From an uncultured Oscillospiraceae bacterium (GTDB lineage Bacteria; Bacillota; Clostridia; Oscillospirales; Acutalibacteraceae), in assembly GCA_900546265.1 (NCBI GenBank), contig URCA01000013.1:1-64000 (forward strand): a stretch of 64,000 bases of DNA, read 5' to 3'. Shown here one piece after another: positions 26,718 through 35,900 of the stretch (position 1 is the stretch's first letter; each line of letters opens with the position of its first letter). The translations under genes were made by a program, and so were the position numbers. The notes under the pieces were generated by a model, which was not told the origin of the DNA, ran no database searches, and saw only the letters and a list, made by a program, of their open reading frames with translations.

Positions 26718-28013
26718 ATGCGATATGAAAAAGATGTGCCGGTGCTCGGCGACTTCGACGTGGTGGTCTGCGGGGCCGGCGTAGCCGGGTTCTGCGCAGC
26801 GGTGCAGGCGGCCCGTGCCGGAGCGAAAACCGCTCTGGTGGAGCGGTATGGGATGCCCGGCGGCGTGCTGACCGTCGGCGGCAACAATGAAATCGGCCTG
26901 TTTTACCGGGGAAGCCGGCCAATCATCGCGGGTATCGGCTGGGAGCTGGTGAAGCGGCTGGAGGCGGACGGTTGGGCGGCCATTCCGCCGTTCAGTGAAG
27001 AATACGATCACAGCCAGCAGAACGTGGTGGTCAACGGGCCGATGGCCGCCGCCGCTATGGACGCCATGTGCCAGGAGGCGGGGGTGACCCTGCTGTACCA
27101 TCACACGCTCTGCGACGCCCTGACGCGGGACGCCCGGGTGACCGAAATTTTGGTCGCCGCCAAGGGTGGCCTGCAGGCCATACGGGGCGGCCGCTTTATC
27201 GACGCCACCGGGGACGGCGACCTGGCCGCTCTGGCGGGGGCGGCGTTCCAGCTGGGGGAAGGGGAGCCGCCGGTTCTCCAGCCGGGAACCCTGCGGTTTT
27301 ACTGGAAGGATTTCCACCTGGAGGATATCGACAGGCGGCAGGTGGAGGAGAGCTTCCGGCAGGGGTTGGAGGCGGGTGAAATCCGCCGCGCCGACTACTG
27401 GTCGCTGGAGGGGTCGCCCTACACGATCTTCCATGCCGACGGCAACAACATCAACCACATTTCGCTCAACGGGGCCGATAGCCTGAGCCGGTCTCAGGCG
27501 GAGGTGGAGGGCCGCCGTTCGGTGGCCCGGCTGGCCGCCTGGGCCCGCAAACGGGTCAAAGGGGCGCAGCGGATTCAGCCCGTGGCCTGCGGTGGGGAGG
27601 TAGCTGTTCGGGAATCGCGCAGGATTATGGGGGATCATGTTATCACGGCGGCGGAGTATGTCGGGGCGGCCGCGTATCCGGACGGCGTGTGCTACTCCTA
27701 CTACCCGGTGGATCTCCACGCCGACGGGGAACAGACTCTCCATAATATCGCCGTGACTAAGGACAGGGTGCCCCAAATCCCCTTGAGCGCCATGCTGGTC
27801 AAGGGGATGGACAACCTGCTGGCCGCAGGGCGGTGCGCCTCTGGCGATCGCCTGGCCCAGTCCGCCTTCCGGGTGAAGGCCTCCTGCATGGCCATGGGCC
27901 AAGCGGCGGGCGCGGCGGCGGCCCTGGCGGCGGGGCGGGAACTGCGGGAGGTTCCGGTGGAGGAAATCCGCTCTCTGCTGCGGGCGCAAGGGGCCATCGT
28001 GCCGGAAATATAA
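26718..28013 (+). CDS. FAD-dependent oxidoreductase
   Basis: A 431-residue flavoprotein of the FAD_oxidored (PF12831-like) group. The dinucleotide-binding motif GAGVAG sits at 19-24, with Glu at the end of the second strand (TALVERYGMPGG). The FAD motif RFIDATGDGDLAALAG follows near 158. A C-terminal segment, LLAAGRCASGDRLAQSAF, is typical of the group. AAAGGAG precedes the ATG by 7 nt. It closes the 15-gene operon just before a strong terminator. Beside glycosidase genes this family probably oxidises a sugar or sugar derivative, but the substrate cannot be read here. Confidence 0.85.
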   Translation: MRYEKDVPVLGDFDVVVCGAGVAGFCAAVQAARAGAKTALVERYGMPGGVLTVGGNNEIGLFYRGSRPIIAGIGWELVKRLEADGWAAIPPFSEEYDHSQQNVVVNGPMAAAAMDAMCQEAGVTLLYHHTLCDALTRDARVTEILVAAKGGLQAIRGGRFIDATGDGDLAALAGAAFQLGEGEPPVLQPGTLRFYWKDFHLEDIDRRQVEESFRQGLEAGEIRRADYWSLEGSPYTIFHADGNNINHISLNGADSLSRSQAEVEGRRSVARLAAWARKRVKGAQRIQPVACGGEVAVRESRRIMGDHVITAAEYVGAAAYPDGVCYSYYPVDLHADGEQTLHNIAVTKDRVPQIPLSAMLVKGMDNLLAAGRCASGDRLAQSAFRVKASCMAMGQAAGAAAALAAGRELREVPVEEIRSLLRAQGAIVPEI

Positions 28014-28020
28014 ACTGCAA

Positions 28021-28064
28021 AAGCCCGGGACTGCGATTGTATTGTCGCCGTCCCGGGCTTTTTT
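28021..28064 (+). terminator. Intrinsic terminator of the 3151-28013 operon
   Basis: A perfect 11 bp stem, AAGCCCGGGAC (28021-28031) and GTCCCGGGCTT (28050-28060), is followed by a T run to 28064. It begins 7 nt after the last stop codon. Confidence 0.92.
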
Positions 28065-28357
28065 CGTATCTGCCGCTGTCAGCGGCGATCGGATTCGCGC
28101 CGGGTGGTGGGACGCACGCCGTAGCATGGAAAGAAAATATTCAACGAAAGGGGTGGAGACCACTATATCTTGGTAATATGGAAGCTGGTTGACGATTTCA
28201 ACGGTTGCCTTGTAAAACCGTGGAATGCCATTCCGGGCAGGGCAAAAAGCTGGCCGCTCATCTCGTTAATTAAGAGGCACAATCCTATTGCTTTCCGTGA
28301 AAATTTTCAATAAAACGCCGAAAATAGCTGTACAACCAGCATTTTCTGGAAAAAATA

Positions 28358-28386
28358 TTGACAGCCGGCAGGAAAATGATTAAAAT
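28358..28386 (+). promoter_or_regulatory. Promoter of the feo operon
   Basis: TTGACA (28358-28363), a 17 nt spacer and TAAAAT (28381-28386) form a near-consensus sigma-A promoter. The predicted transcription start, near 28393, is immediately upstream of the first operator-like repeat. Confidence 0.75.
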
Positions 28387-28398
28387 AAAAAATGACGA

Positions 28399-28416
28399 GG
28401 TTAGCTTCTGCTAACC
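28399..28416. promoter_or_regulatory. Candidate metalloregulator box 1
   Basis: GGTTAG-N6-CTAACC is a perfect dyad just downstream of the feo promoter -10. The half-site resembles those of DtxR/MntR-type metal repressors, although the spacing differs from the classical DtxR box. Binding here would block early transcription when iron is sufficient. Confidence 0.6.
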
Positions 28417-28432
28417 GTTATTTTAGAGCAGA

Positions 28433-28450
28433 GGTTAGTTGATACTAACA
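28433..28450. promoter_or_regulatory. Candidate metalloregulator box 2
   Basis: GGTTAG-N6-CTAACA repeats box 1 with one mismatch, 34 nt downstream (centre to centre, about three helical turns). The regular phasing suggests cooperative binding by one repressor. Confidence 0.58.
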
Positions 28451-28491
28451 TATGGGCTGCCTGTGCGCTAAGGAAAGAGGAAGGATGAAGC

Positions 28492-28704
28492 ATGATGCCG
28501 CTTACACTTGCCAATATCGGAGAAGAGAACATCATCCGGAAGATCGGCGGAAAGCCGGAGGTGAAGAAGCATCTGGAAAACCTCGGGTTTGTCGCAGGGG
28601 GAAATGTCACGGTCATTACCACCATGGGCGGCAGCGTTATTGTGAACGTCAAAGAGGCACGGGTGGCCATCAGCGAGGAAATGGCGCAGAAAATTATGGT
28701 CTAA
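28492..28704 (+). CDS. feoA: FeoA-domain protein, first copy
   Basis: A 70-residue SH3-like FeoA protein (LGFVAGGNVTVITTMGGSVIVNVKEARVAISEEMA). FeoA proteins are small cytosolic partners of the iron(II) transporter FeoB. A purine-rich RBS, AGGAAAGAGGAAGG, precedes the ATG. It is the first gene of a feoA-feoA-feoB-small protein operon under two candidate metal boxes. The two tandem FeoA copies differ in sequence, so they probably have distinct roles. Confidence 0.92.
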   Translation: MMPLTLANIGEENIIRKIGGKPEVKKHLENLGFVAGGNVTVITTMGGSVIVNVKEARVAISEEMAQKIMV

Positions 28705-28765
28705 AGCCGCACGGCGGCGCGGCTGACGGGGCGGATTCCCGCAAAAGAGAAGGAGGATAACCGGC

Positions 28766-28987
28766 ATGAACACACTCAGGCAGGCAAAAATCGGCGATAC
28801 GGTCAAGGTGGTAAAGCTCCATGGAGAGGGCGCCGTGAAGCGGCGGATCATGGACATGGGTATCACCAAGGGCGTCCAGGTTCATATCCGCAAGGTGGCG
28901 CCTCTCGGCGATCCGGTGGAGATTACCGTCCGGGGATACGAACTGTCCATCCGTAAGGCGGATGCGGATAGGATTGAGGTCGAATAG
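28766..28987 (+). CDS. feoA: FeoA-domain protein, second copy
   Basis: A 73-residue FeoA protein with the usual signature GEGAVKRRIMDMGITKGVQV and DPVEITVRGYELSIRK. GAGAAGGAGGA precedes the ATG. It lies 61 nt after the first feoA and 69 nt before feoB. Its sequence is closer to typical FeoA than the first copy is. Confidence 0.94.
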   Translation: MNTLRQAKIGDTVKVVKLHGEGAVKRRIMDMGITKGVQVHIRKVAPLGDPVEITVRGYELSIRKADADRIEVE

Positions 28988-29004
28988 GTTTTGCTTCAAC
29001 CAAG

Positions 29005-29022
29005 AGTTAGTCTAAACTTACC
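29005..29022. promoter_or_regulatory. Candidate degenerate metalloregulator box 3
   Basis: AGTTAG-N6-CTTACC lies between the second feoA and feoB and keeps the layout of boxes 1 and 2 with mismatches. It may be an auxiliary or internal site; the evidence is weak. Confidence 0.35.
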
Positions 29023-29056
29023 ATTGGCATTCGCATGAAAGAGAGGGACAGGAACA

Positions 29057-31471
29057 ATGAGTTTGAAAATCGCCCTGGCAGGTAACCCAAACAGCGGCAA
29101 AACCACGCTGTTCAACGCGCTTACCGGTTCTAATCAGTTTGTGGGCAACTGGCCCGGCGTTACGGTGGAGAAGAAGGAAGGCAAGCTGAAAAAGCACGAC
29201 GGCGTAACTATCGTCGATCTTCCCGGCATTTACTCCCTGTCGCCCTACACCTTAGAGGAAGTGGTGGCGAGGAATTATCTGATCAGCGAGCGCCCGGACG
29301 CCATTTTGAACATTGTGGACGGCACCAACCTGGAGCGGAATCTGTATCTGACGACGCAGCTGACCGAACTGGGCATCCCGGTGGTCATTGCCATCAACAT
29401 GATGGACGTGGTGAAGAAGAACGGGGACAAAATCAATATTGCAGAACTGTCCAGAGAGCTGGGCTGTTCCATCGTGGAGATTTCCGCCCTGAAGGGAACG
29501 GGTGTCATGGAGGCGGCTGAGGCGGCCGTCGAGGCGGGCCGGACTACGAAAACCGTACCGATGCATACCTTCTCCGGGGTGGTAGAGCACGCTCTCGCCC
29601 ACATCGAGGAGGCGGCCGTACATACCATGCCTCCCGAGCAGCAGCGTTGGTACGCCATCAAGATTTTCGAGCGGGACGAAAAGGTTCTGGACCAAATGAA
29701 TCTGAATCCGGAGCTGATGGAGCATATCGAGGGGGACATCCAGGCGGCCGAGAAGGAACTGGATGACGACGCCGAAAGCATCATTACCAATGAGCGCTAC
29801 GTCTATATCGCCTCTGTGATGAAAGGCTGTTACAGGAAAAAAAGCGCCGGCCGGCTGTCGACCTCGGACAAAATCGACCGAGTGGTGACCAACCGTTTCG
29901 CTGCCCTGCCGATCTTTGCGGTGGTGATGTTCATCGTCTATTTCGTGTCGGTGACCACGGTGGGCACCTGGGCGACCGATTGGGCCAACGACGGCGTGTT
30001 TGGAGACGGCTTCCACCTGCTGGGCATCGGCTCCTCTTCGTATGAGAAGGCGGCGGAAGAGTACGAGGTTCCCGGCGCGATTGTCGAGGCCTTCGAAACG
30101 GCAGCGGAAGAAGAGGGGCTTCAGCCGGGGGCGGCGGCCGATTTGACCACCACTGCCTATCTGTATGACGACGAGGGCAACGTGGAGGAGCAGATTCCGG
30201 TGGATTTTGCCGCGTATGAGGAAGCGGCGGCCAAGGAGGAGCCGGATCCGGCTGCCTACGGCGTGTGGGTCCCGGGCGTACCCGTGCTGGTCAAAGACGG
30301 TCTGACGGCCATCCACTGCGCCGATTGGCTGCAGGGGCTGATTTTGGACGGCATTATCGGCGGCGTGGGCGCAGTGCTGGGCTTTGTGCCCCAGATGCTG
30401 GTGCTCTTCCTGTTCCTCGCGTTTCTGGAGAGCTGCGGCTACATGGCACGCATCGCGTTTGTCATGGATCGTATTTTCCGCAAGTTCGGCCTGTCCGGTA
30501 AGTCGTTTATCCCGATGCTCATCGGCACCGGCTGCGGCATTCCCGGCATCATGGCGTCCCGTACGATTGAAAACGAGCGGGATCGCCGCATGACCATCAT
30601 GACCACCACCTTCATTCCCTGCGGCGCCAAGCTGCCGATTATCGCCTTGATTGCGGGCGCACTGTTCGGCGGCGCCTGGTGGGTGGCGCCCAGCGCGTAT
30701 TTTGTCGGTATCGCGGCCATCATCATCTCCGGCATCATGCTGAAGAAAACGCGGATGTTTTCCGGGGAGCCAGCGCCTTTTGTCATGGAACTGCCGGCCT
30801 ATCACCTGCCGACTGTGGGCAACGTTCTGCGCTCCATGTGGGAGCGGGCCTGGTCGTTCATCAAGAAGGCCGGAACGGTGATTCTCCTGTCCGCCATCGT
30901 CCTCTGGTTCCTGCAGGGCTTCGGCGTGGAAAACGGCCGCTTCGGCATGGTGGAGGATCTCAACCATTCCATTCTGGCCGTTATCGGCAGCGGCATCGCC
31001 TGGCTCTTTACCCCGCTTGGCTGGGGCAATTGGCAGAGCGCGGTGGCGACCATCACCGGCCTAATCGCTAAAGAAAACGTGGTCGGCACGTTCGGCGTGC
31101 TGTTCGGCGGCTTCGACGAGGTTGCGGAAAATGGCTGGCAGATTTGGGCGAACATGCGGGACGTATTCACGCCACTGTCCGCCTATTCCTTCCTGGTATT
31201 CAATCTGCTGTGCGCCCCCTGCTTCGCGGCTATGGGCGCCATCAAGCGGGAGATGAATTCCGCCAAATGGACGTTTTTCGCCATCGGCTATCAATGCGTG
31301 TTCGCGTATGCGATGTCTTTGATTGTGTATCAGCTGGGCAGGCTGTTCACCGGAAACGGCAGCGTCCTGTGGTCCATTGTGGCCTTCGCGCTGGTCGCGT
31401 TTATCCTGTATATGCTGTTCCGGCCTTATGAAGAGCCGAGCAAGCTGACACAGAAAGTCAAACTGAAATAA
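29057..31471 (+). CDS. feoB: Ferrous iron transporter FeoB
   Basis: An 804-residue iron(II) transporter. The N-terminal G domain has GNPNSGKT at 9-16, DLPG at 54-57 and NMMD near 114. A helical domain follows, then the membrane part with two gate regions (FVPQMLVLFLFLAFLESCGY, FIPMLIGTGCGIPGIMASR, FIPCGAKLPIIALI). Between the first and second membrane segments, about residues 310-415, is a Glu/Ala-rich acidic insertion predicted to be extracellular. FeoB proteins of E. coli type lack it, and I believe some clostridial ones have similar loops. A purine-rich site, GAGAGGGACAGG, precedes the ATG. Confidence 0.96.
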   Translation: MSLKIALAGNPNSGKTTLFNALTGSNQFVGNWPGVTVEKKEGKLKKHDGVTIVDLPGIYSLSPYTLEEVVARNYLISERPDAILNIVDGTNLERNLYLTTQLTELGIPVVIAINMMDVVKKNGDKINIAELSRELGCSIVEISALKGTGVMEAAEAAVEAGRTTKTVPMHTFSGVVEHALAHIEEAAVHTMPPEQQRWYAIKIFERDEKVLDQMNLNPELMEHIEGDIQAAEKELDDDAESIITNERYVYIASVMKGCYRKKSAGRLSTSDKIDRVVTNRFAALPIFAVVMFIVYFVSVTTVGTWATDWANDGVFGDGFHLLGIGSSSYEKAAEEYEVPGAIVEAFETAAEEEGLQPGAAADLTTTAYLYDDEGNVEEQIPVDFAAYEEAAAKEEPDPAAYGVWVPGVPVLVKDGLTAIHCADWLQGLILDGIIGGVGAVLGFVPQMLVLFLFLAFLESCGYMARIAFVMDRIFRKFGLSGKSFIPMLIGTGCGIPGIMASRTIENERDRRMTIMTTTFIPCGAKLPIIALIAGALFGGAWWVAPSAYFVGIAAIIISGIMLKKTRMFSGEPAPFVMELPAYHLPTVGNVLRSMWERAWSFIKKAGTVILLSAIVLWFLQGFGVENGRFGMVEDLNHSILAVIGSGIAWLFTPLGWGNWQSAVATITGLIAKENVVGTFGVLFGGFDEVAENGWQIWANMRDVFTPLSAYSFLVFNLLCAPCFAAMGAIKREMNSAKWTFFAIGYQCVFAYAMSLIVYQLGRLFTGNGSVLWSIVAFALVAFILYMLFRPYEEPSKLTQKVKLK

Positions 31472-31502
31472 TCCCCAGTTCCCATAAAAGGAGGAGCTCG
31501 TT

Positions 31503-31676
31503 ATGTTGTCCTGGTTCGCCGAGAATCTGTCGACCATACTCGTCCTGGTGGTGCTGGTCACCGTGGTTGCTCTGATCATCGTGCATATGGTGAGAAACAG
31601 GAGGAAGGGAAAGCTCTCCTGCGGCTGCGGCTGTCAGAATTGCCCCATGAGCGGCAGCTGCCATCAGAATAAGTGA
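31503..31676 (+). CDS. FeoB-associated Cys-rich membrane protein
   Basis: A 57-residue protein beginning MLSWFAENLSTILVLV. It has one membrane helix (about 10-30), a basic stretch RNRRKGK and a Cys cluster at 40, 42, 44, 47 and 53 (SCGCGCQNC...SC). This matches the small FeoB-associated Cys-rich membrane protein family (PF12669). AAAGGAGGAG precedes the ATG by about 6 nt and the gene follows feoB by 31 nt. The Cys-rich tail should face the cytoplasm and may bind iron; that role is inferred. Confidence 0.9.
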   Translation: MLSWFAENLSTILVLVVLVTVVALIIVHMVRNRRKGKLSCGCGCQNCPMSGSCHQNK

Positions 31677-31715
31677 TCGTAGCGTTTACACGCGAGGAGA
31701 AGCGCACCCGCGCAA

Positions 31716-31753
31716 AACACCCGAGGCCCGCATGATTGCGGGCCTCGGGTGTT
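31716..31753. terminator. Terminator between convergent feo operon and AraC gene
   Basis: A perfect 16 bp inverted repeat, AACACCCGAGGCCCGC (31716-31731) and its complement (31738-31753), has a 6 nt loop. A/T residues at both ends suit termination from both strands, as expected between convergent genes. Confidence 0.88.
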
Positions 31754-31786
31754 TTGGAGTTATTCCGGGAAATGAAAGTCCGGTCA

Positions 31787-32617
31787 TCATGATTTCTGGC
31801 GTTTCCTAGCTTGGCTGGGGCTGAAGCCGGTTTTGGCTTTGAATTGACGGGAAAACAACAGGGCGTCGTCGTAGCCGACGCTGCGGGCGATATGGCCGAT
31901 TCTCAGGTCGGTTTCCTCCAGAAGGCGCGCGGCGGTCTCCACGCGGTAATTGATCAGATACTGCTGGGGCGAAACGCCCTTTTCCTTTTTAAACAAATCG
32001 CTGAAATAGGTGCGGGAAAATCCGAAATCCGCCGCCATGCGGGTGATGGAAATGGGATTGCTGATGTTATTGTGAATAAAATCGGCCACGCGATCGGAAA
32101 ACGTCCAGGTCGTCAGCCGCCTCTTGTGTTCCTGGCGCGTCAGGTAGCCGATGCATCGCAGCAGCTCGCCTTGTATGCGCAGGGCGTTGGCCTGCCCGTC
32201 GATTTTGCTTTCGATATCGTCCAGCTCGCCCAACATGCCGCGGAAAAATTCCAGACAGCCAGGATCGTGCACCACGGGGTTTTCCAGACTAAGGCCGGCG
32301 GATTTCACCAGCGCGTCCGCCCGTTCGCCTGTGAAGCCCACCCAGATATATGTATAAGGTTCGATCATGTCCGCGTAGTACACGGTCACGTTATCCGGCG
32401 TTATCAGAAACATATCGCCCGTGGACAGGGGGTGGATGGTCGTGCTGTCGTTGAAATAGCCCTTGCCGGTGACGATGTAATGGATGAGGTAAATATCCCG
32501 CACGGCCGGTCCATATGTATTGCCGGGCGCGCACTCATGGGTGCCGCATTGTATAATTTCGATATCGTGGTGATTCTGTGGGGTGATGTAGAGAAAATCC
32601 GGCTGAAACTTATCCAT
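31787..32617 (-). CDS. AraC-family transcriptional regulator
   Basis: A 276-residue regulator. An N-terminal cupin-like sugar-sensing domain (LIHYIVTGKGYF, STGDMFLITPDNVTVYYAD) is followed by a C-terminal double helix-turn-helix (ITRMAADFGFSRTYFSDLFK; IGHIARSVGYDDALLFSRQF). I start it at 32617, 7 nt after GGGAGGG; an upstream in-frame ATG at 32686 has no such site. It is divergent from the 13-gene operon starting at 32954. AraC proteins of this size usually activate sugar-use operons on binding a sugar, so it is probably the operon's activator. Confidence 0.9.
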   Translation of the reverse strand: MDKFQPDFLYITPQNHHDIEIIQCGTHECAPGNTYGPAVRDIYLIHYIVTGKGYFNDSTTIHPLSTGDMFLITPDNVTVYYADMIEPYTYIWVGFTGERADALVKSAGLSLENPVVHDPGCLEFFRGMLGELDDIESKIDGQANALRIQGELLRCIGYLTRQEHKRRLTTWTFSDRVADFIHNNISNPISITRMAADFGFSRTYFSDLFKKEKGVSPQQYLINYRVETAARLLEETDLRIGHIARSVGYDDALLFSRQFKAKTGFSPSQARKRQKS

Positions 32618-32684
32618 GTGATTACCCTCCCTGACATATTTCCATATTTTTGAGAAAGAAACAGGTTTTTTTCTATTTACTTCC

Positions 32685-32713
32685 ATTATACTTGTTCATT
32701 ATAATAAAAGCAA
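32685..32713 (-). promoter_or_regulatory. Promoter of the AraC-family regulator
   Basis: On the minus strand, TTGCTT (32713-32708), a 17 nt spacer and TATAAT (32690-32685) make a good sigma-A-type promoter about 70 nt upstream of the regulator start. No clear promoter is visible on the plus strand for the 32954 operon, consistent with one that needs an activator. Confidence 0.6.
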
Positions 32714-32953
32714 ACCTATTGCACAAAAACCAAAGTGAAGAAAAGAAAAATTATAGATATGAGGCATTGATAATAGATCTGCATTATTATTGGCACGATT
32801 CGCTTGTTTATAAGGAAGCGATATGACTCGGTAGGATAGAGCGGCAGCGCCTCGAAATAATTCCATGTTTCCGACAGCGGCGGCTCCCTTTACAGTTCAG
32901 AAGCAAGCCGATGGAAGTTCATACAACCTTGACCGATTAAGGAGGGTGTTAAG

Positions 32954-35900
32954 ATGACCAAGATGAAAAGGTATCCGCGGTTTCTCGCCTTGCTGGCGAC
33001 GCTGGCCCTGTTGCTGAACAGCGTGCCCCTTATCCTTCAGGCAGCGGCGGACAATGCCGCTATGACGCTGCGCGTTTTGGAGGATTTCACCGGGCTTGTC
33101 CCCGGCGGCGAGGTCGGCAGCCTGACGGTGGACGGCGTAAACAAAGGGACAGTCGCGGCCGCCGAGAGCCCAGGCGCCCTGGGCGGCAACGCTCTGGTCA
33201 TGCGCAGCGACGCCGTCGTCGGCTGGACCGGCACCGAGGGCTGGGCCGGTTATACGATGAATTTCGCGCCGGGAACGACGTTGGCTGGGGCCGATGCGCT
33301 GCTGCTGTATGTCAAGGGACTGACGGTGGACGCCGTTAAAAAGGTGAGGTTTGCCCTCACCGGGACGAAGGCCGGCGGTCAGACAGTCACGGTCACCCCC
33401 AAGGGCTGGACAAAATACGATTGCCTCAGCCTGGACAGCGGCACCTGGGGCAGCCTGCCGGAAACCGACGACGCGCAGTCGCTGCGCGTTCCGGGGAATT
33501 TCCATGGATATATCCGCCTGCCGCTGGCCAAGCTGACCAACGGGTCGGGCATCGAGAGCCTGACCAGCCTGAAGCTCAATATTCAGGATATCGGCGGCGC
33601 TAACGGCACTTTCCTGCTGGGCGGAATTTGGGCGGTGACCGCCAATGCGTCCAGTACGAGCACGAATGTCACGCTGGACGGCGCGACCGAGTCCGTTTCC
33701 TTAATTAAGGCCGATGTAGAGGGCCTCTATCTAGAGGTGCTGGAAAACTTCCAATCCAAAGCAATCGGATCCTCTTGGTCGGTGTCCGACGCGGGCAAGG
33801 CCACGGGTTCGATTGTGCCCGGCATCGGCTCGGTCGGCGGGGGCAACGCCCTGCGCATCAGCTCGCCGGAACAGACCGGCTGGCCCTATCCATATGTCAG
33901 CATACCGATCGGCGTATCGGAGGACGCTCAGGCTGAAAGCACCGGTCTGATGGTGTATATCCGCAACATTCAGCACGGCAGTCGCATCAATATGTATGTC
34001 CGTGTAAAGGGCACCAAGGACGGCGCGACGGCGACAGCCGTACCCTTCCCGGGGACGGCCTTCAAGCTGTACAACACCCAGCAAAACGCCTGGCAGGACT
34101 CGGGTTCGACCACCAACAATAACCCGCTGGTGCAGCTGCCCGATGAATTCGAGGGGTACGTGTATCTGCCGTTCAGCCAGCTGCAGAAGGACGGCGGCCC
34201 GGCTAAAACCGCCTATACGCTGGACGATATTACCTCCATAGAAATCGGCGCGCACAATGTCGGGCCGGCGAAGGGTCCGGTCACCATCGATAATCTCTAT
34301 CTGGTGCGCCAGCCGGGGGATTTCGCCAGTAACGCCGTGACGCTGGCCGGCGACGAAGCCAATCCGACAACGCTGTATAATCCACAGGCCGTTCTGCATC
34401 TCGCCGTGCTGGAGGATTACGCCGACGAGCAGCCCGGCGCCGATTACGGCCAGATGACCGTGGACGGCGCGCCGACGGGCTCGCTCGAGGTGGTGCGGGG
34501 GTTGGGCGATATCGCTTCGGGCAACGCTCTCAAGGCGGGCAGCGGCGAAACCGCGAGCGGGATCCCCTATGTCGACGTGCCGGTCAACGTGACCGCCGCG
34601 GCCAAACAGGCGGCGAGCGGCCTGATGGTCTACATCCGCGAGGTGAACAAGGCGGGCGGCGAGGCGGTTAATCTTCATGTGCGGGTTCACGGTACGGCCG
34701 GGGGCCAGGACGTCATCGCCCGGATGTTTTCCTGGGACACCTCCTATAAGGCGTACGATATCCGGCAGAAAAAGTGGATCGGTCTGGCCATGAACGACGG
34801 CAGTTACCTCTGTATGCCGTCGGGATTCGAGGGCTATGTCTACCTGCCGTTCCGTAAGATGGAAAACGCCGATGGATCCAACAATTATAAAGAGTTAGCC
34901 ATGGATACCATTTCGCGCGTTCAGTACGGCCTGCAGGATGTCGGCGGGGCGAACGGAAGCGCGGTTCTCGGCGCGACGTATCTTGTGATTTACGCCGGAT
35001 TCCTGAACACCGACGCGGCCACAGTCGCCGGGGTGCACACCGCGGAGCACGGCTCGCTCAATCCCTCCTCGTCCACCATCTACGATCCGGTTTTGCATCT
35101 CGATTTCGACGATGCCACCGCGCAGGATAAGAGCGGCTTCGGCAATCACGGCGCCGCCTCCGATGGAGTCACCTATGTAGAGGGCATCAAGGGCAAGGCC
35201 GTCCATATTGACAACACGGGCGTTTCCTGGGGCGGGCAGGCCGCGCAGTACGTCAATTTCGGCACGCCGGATAATCTGCGGTTCGGAGAAGAGGATTTTT
35301 CTGTCTCCCTGTGGTATAGAGCCGGAAAGACCAAGCCCGCGTCGGGCGTCCTGATCTCCAACAAGGACTGGTTTGACAGCGGCATATCCAAAGGCTTTTC
35401 ACTGGTTGCCCGGGACAGCGGCCTGAACGCCAATATCGCGGACGGCAAAACCCGGCTCGATCTGCCCGGACAGGGGCAGGGCATCGCCTCACTGAACGAC
35501 GCGAATTGGCACCAGGTGGTGCTCAGCGTCAGCCGAGAGGGCAACGCCGTGCTGTATCTGGATGGACAGCCGGTCAGCACGAAAGCCGCCAGCGCTCTGG
35601 AGGGAGCTCTTGACAACGGCCTTTTCCAGCTTGGCCGCGATACCAAAGGCAAGGGCGGACTTGACAAGGGCGACGTGGACGAAATCAAGGTGTGGCGCAA
35701 GGCGCTGTCGGCCACGGAGGTCACGGCCGAATACAAAGCCATTATGGACTATCAGCAGTATAAGGCGCCGGTCCTGTCGGTGGGCTTCGACGGTAATTTG
35801 AACGACGACAGCGGCAACGGGTACGACGGCAGGGCCGGTGGCGACGGCGTGGAATACATCGAAGGCATCAGCGGCCAGGGCCTGTTCCTGCATAACCGCA

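Larger units (their letters stand above)
28014..28491. other. Intergenic region with terminator and iron-uptake promoter
   Basis: This 478 nt region holds the terminator of the glycan operon at its left end. At its right end are the promoter and two candidate metal-responsive operators of the feo operon. Between them (about 28070-28350) I see no gene, conserved RNA or repeat. Confidence 0.6.

Noticed and set aside
32719..32953. Plus-strand promoter for the 32954 operon
   Set aside because: TTGCAC, TTGATA and several TATA-like words occur, but none pair with 16-18 nt spacing and a fair -10, so I list none.
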